Shown piece by piece: positions 33,085 through 34,887 of a stretch of 34,887 bases of DNA. The notes below the pieces were generated by a model, which was given only the letters and a program-made list of their open reading frames with translations, made no database searches and was not told the DNA's origin. The position numbers and the translations under genes were made by a program. The stretch comes from JBDTMC01 sp039934475 (lineage in GTDB: Bacteria > Acidobacteriota > Terriglobia > Bryobacterales > Bryobacteraceae): positions 1-34,887 of the forward strand of contig JBDTMC010000018.1 of the NCBI GenBank assembly GCA_039934475.1. Reading direction: 5' to 3'. The number at the start of each line of letters is the position of its first letter. The first letter of the stretch is position 1.

Positions 33085-34302
33085 ATGCGCATTGCCTATC
33101 TGATCAGCCAGGTCCCGGCGATCAATCACACTTACATCCTGGGCGAGATTCAGGGTCTGCGGAAGCACGGTGTTGCGGTGGATACCATTAGCATCAACGC
33201 GCCAGACCGACCGCTCTCGGAATTGAACGACGCAGAGAAGGCCGAACAGGCGGGCACGTTCTATGTCAAACAACGCGGAGCAGTCGCCACGGCGGTGGCT
33301 CACCTGAGTCTGCTGTTGCGGGCACCGCTACGATACCTGGGTGGCTTGGCCTTCGCCCTCCGCATGAGTGGCTTCACTCCGGGTGAGGTCCCACGGTGGC
33401 TGCTCTTCTTTGTGCAGGCGGTGCTGGTGGGGCAGCAGGTGGGGAGGCTTGGGTTGAACCGGCTCCATGTTCATTACGCTTCGTCGGTGGGTCTGCTGGT
33501 GGGAAGGGTGTTCCCCATTCGGGTGTCGCATACCATTCACGGGTCGGGGGAGTTTGAAAATCCGCGAGCGTTCCGTTTGCGCGAGAAGACTCACTACGCT
33601 CAGATGATCTGTACCATCAGCCGCTTTGGGAGAAGCCAGGTATGGCGCTTTTCGGATCCGGAGGACTGGGGGAAAGTGGAAGTCTGCCCGCTGGGTGTGG
33701 ACGTGCGGCGATTTCAACAGCTTGAACGGCGGAGCCGCGAAGACGACGTTTTCGAGTTGATTACGGTGGGACAGCTGGCGCCGGCCAAGGGGCAGCACAT
33801 CATGGTGGAAGCGGTAAGCCTGCTGCGGCGGCGCGGTATGCCGGTGCGGCTGCGGTTGGTAGGCGACGGGGGGATGCGGCGGTCTCTGGAAGAGCAGGCG
33901 AGGCGGCTGGGCGTGGAAACCGATGTGGTGTTCGCAGGCTTCCGGAATAACTCGCAACTGGCCGATCTCTATCGCGATGCGGACGTGTTCGTGATGTCGA
34001 GTTTCGCCGAAGGATTGCCCGTGGCGATGATGGAGGCGATGGCGATGGGTCTGCCGTGCATAGCGAGCCGCATCACAGGAATTCCGGAACTGGTTGTCGA
34101 CGGGGAGACTGGCATCCTGGTGACTCCGTCGGATGCGGGCGAACTGGCCGCGGCGGTGGAGCGTCTCCGCAACGACCGGGAACTGCGGCTGCAGATGGGC
34201 GAAGCCGGCCGGCGGAAGGTGGAGCGGGAATACAACATCGAGACCAACACGGCGCGGCTGGCAGAAATATTGCGCCAGCATGAGTGCACGGGCCCGGCTT
34301 AA
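33085..34302 (+). CDS. GT4-family glycosyltransferase
   Basis: About 405 aa from the ATG at 33085, where conserved sequence starts (MRIAYLISQVPAINHTYILG); 98 bp separate it from the divergent operon. The N-terminal domain includes HVHYASSVGLLVGRVF and SHTIHGSGEF. The donor domain has ITVGQLAPAKGQHIMVEAVS, LRLVGDGGMRRSL and SSFAEGLPVAMMEAMAMG with the two Glu of GT4, then GIPELVVDGETGILV. It likely builds an exported glycan with the neighbouring genes. Its stop overlaps the convergent SLOG gene by 4 bp. Confidence 0.9.
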   Translation: MRIAYLISQVPAINHTYILGEIQGLRKHGVAVDTISINAPDRPLSELNDAEKAEQAGTFYVKQRGAVATAVAHLSLLLRAPLRYLGGLAFALRMSGFTPGEVPRWLLFFVQAVLVGQQVGRLGLNRLHVHYASSVGLLVGRVFPIRVSHTIHGSGEFENPRAFRLREKTHYAQMICTISRFGRSQVWRFSDPEDWGKVEVCPLGVDVRRFQQLERRSREDDVFELITVGQLAPAKGQHIMVEAVSLLRRRGMPVRLRLVGDGGMRRSLEEQARRLGVETDVVFAGFRNNSQLADLYRDADVFVMSSFAEGLPVAMMEAMAMGLPCIASRITGIPELVVDGETGILVTPSDAGELAAAVERLRNDRELRLQMGEAGRRKVEREYNIETNTARLAEILRQHECTGPA

Positions 34303-34820
34303 TCGAACAACTGTCTTGCGTGGGGCTGAGGGCGGGGAGTTTTCAAGCCGAGGCCGCGCACGATCGTCTCAAGATCGCGGCTTTGACACCGGGCAAGGAG
34401 CGATCGCAAGTCCTTCTCGTTCGCCACCACATGAAAATCCTTCGACGGTGCGAAGTAGACCAGCGTGCGCTTACCGGCGCCGACAAGATTCAGCACGTTT
34501 TGCAGTGTTCCGTTGCTTTTTGCGTCCCAGAGCATCATGCCGCATCCGGCCTCGTGTGCCATGACATTGCGTTCTCTTCCGCTCGGGGGCAGAACGTGGC
34601 GCACCGGCCATGTGCCGACGTTATTGCGGCATTCCTCCATGCAAAACACGGTTACGTTGCGGTAGTCGTGCCTGGCGAGATACGTTTGCACGGCCTTGTC
34701 CGCGCCGTTGGCGTCACCAATGAGGATCGTATTGCCGCGCTTCCTGAAGTCGTCCAGCCGGTCGCGAATGACCGCGTTCAAATTGGAGATCCCGATTGAT
34801 CCGCCGATGAAAATATTCAT
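34299..34820 (-). CDS. SLOG/DUF2493-like nucleotide-binding protein
   Basis: The 173-aa product opens with MNIFIGGSIGISNLN, followed by NTILIGDANGADKAVQ, a Rossmann-like GDANGADK loop typical of the SLOG group (YspA/DUF2493 relatives), and later a GRERNVMAHEAG segment and LVYFAPSK. SLOG domains bind nucleotide derivatives; some take part in stress or defence, others are plain enzymes. No effector domain is fused. It is convergent with the GT4 gene. No signal peptide or membrane helix is seen. The last 67 bp of the window show nothing. Confidence 0.65.
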   Translation of the reverse strand: MNIFIGGSIGISNLNAVIRDRLDDFRKRGNTILIGDANGADKAVQTYLARHDYRNVTVFCMEECRNNVGTWPVRHVLPPSGRERNVMAHEAGCGMMLWDAKSNGTLQNVLNLVGAGKRTLVYFAPSKDFHVVANEKDLRSLLARCQSRDLETIVRGLGLKTPRPQPHARQLFD

Positions 34821-34887
34821 GCTGCGCCTAGCCTAGACTAGCAGCCCGTGGTGCAACGCCGTGTGCCGGAAAAATTGGTACAGGCAC

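Noticed and set aside
33328..34281. A 317-codon minus frame across the third glycosyltransferase
   Set aside because: Antisense shadow of a well-supported GT4 gene.
1..34887. CRISPR array, rRNA or tRNA genes
   Set aside because: No regularly spaced repeats with unique spacers and no rRNA or tRNA-like conserved segments were seen; a covariance-model scan could not be run.

Overview
The window reads as bacterial DNA of about 60% GC from an acidobacterium-like organism, most plausibly of the Solibacter/Bryobacter type. This rests on gene content and style: secreted IPT/TIG-domain proteins, a Tat-exported class V aminotransferase, many toxin-antitoxin pieces and lipid-type PKS/FAAL genes. It is an inference from families, not a database result.

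Layout. (1) 1-8491 is a compact + strand biosynthetic operon. It holds the 3' end of a PfaA-like polyketide/fatty-acid synthase (tandem ACPs plus ketoreductase), a 54-aa acidic protein, an alpha/beta hydrolase, a ketosynthase-like protein without its catalytic triad, a long-chain acyl-CoA/ACP ligase, a free ACP and a fatty-acyl-AMP ligase (FAAL). Stop/start overlaps join several of them. The likely product is an acyl chain activated by FAAL onto the ACP, extended and reduced by the synthase and released by the hydrolase. (2) 8492-12701 is an insertion of 4188 bp flanked by two 1008-bp copies of the FAAL 3' part. It carries secreted-protein genes, two of them frameshifted, and a promoter with a C11 tract in its spacer. 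(3) 12702-21173 is an accessory stretch with a BON-LysM protein, an epoxide hydrolase, decayed genes, an aminotransferase, a RES-Xre toxin-antitoxin pair, several solitary antitoxins, a relic PIN toxin and a WecB epimerase. (4) 21196-28882 looks like a replicon backbone: XerC-like recombinase coupled to an HNH protein, a ParA operon with short repeats inside the downstream gene, iteron-like repeats and a RepA-family initiator. A flagellar cap gene (fliD) and a small flagellar-chaperone-like gene lie inside it. (5) 28904-34820 holds glycan genes: a polytopic membrane protein and two GT4 glycosyltransferases on -, a third GT4 on +, and a SLOG-fold protein.

Taken together, this may be a megaplasmid or chromid, or a chromosome that absorbed a plasmid replicon; the window alone cannot decide. 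The most unusual items are the FAAL direct repeats whose differences are almost all synonymous, the iterons and candidate centromere repeats around a flagellar gene pair, the ketosynthase with all three catalytic residues replaced, and the cluster of single-base frameshifts between 8.7 and 17.5 kb. No rRNA, tRNA or CRISPR array was seen.
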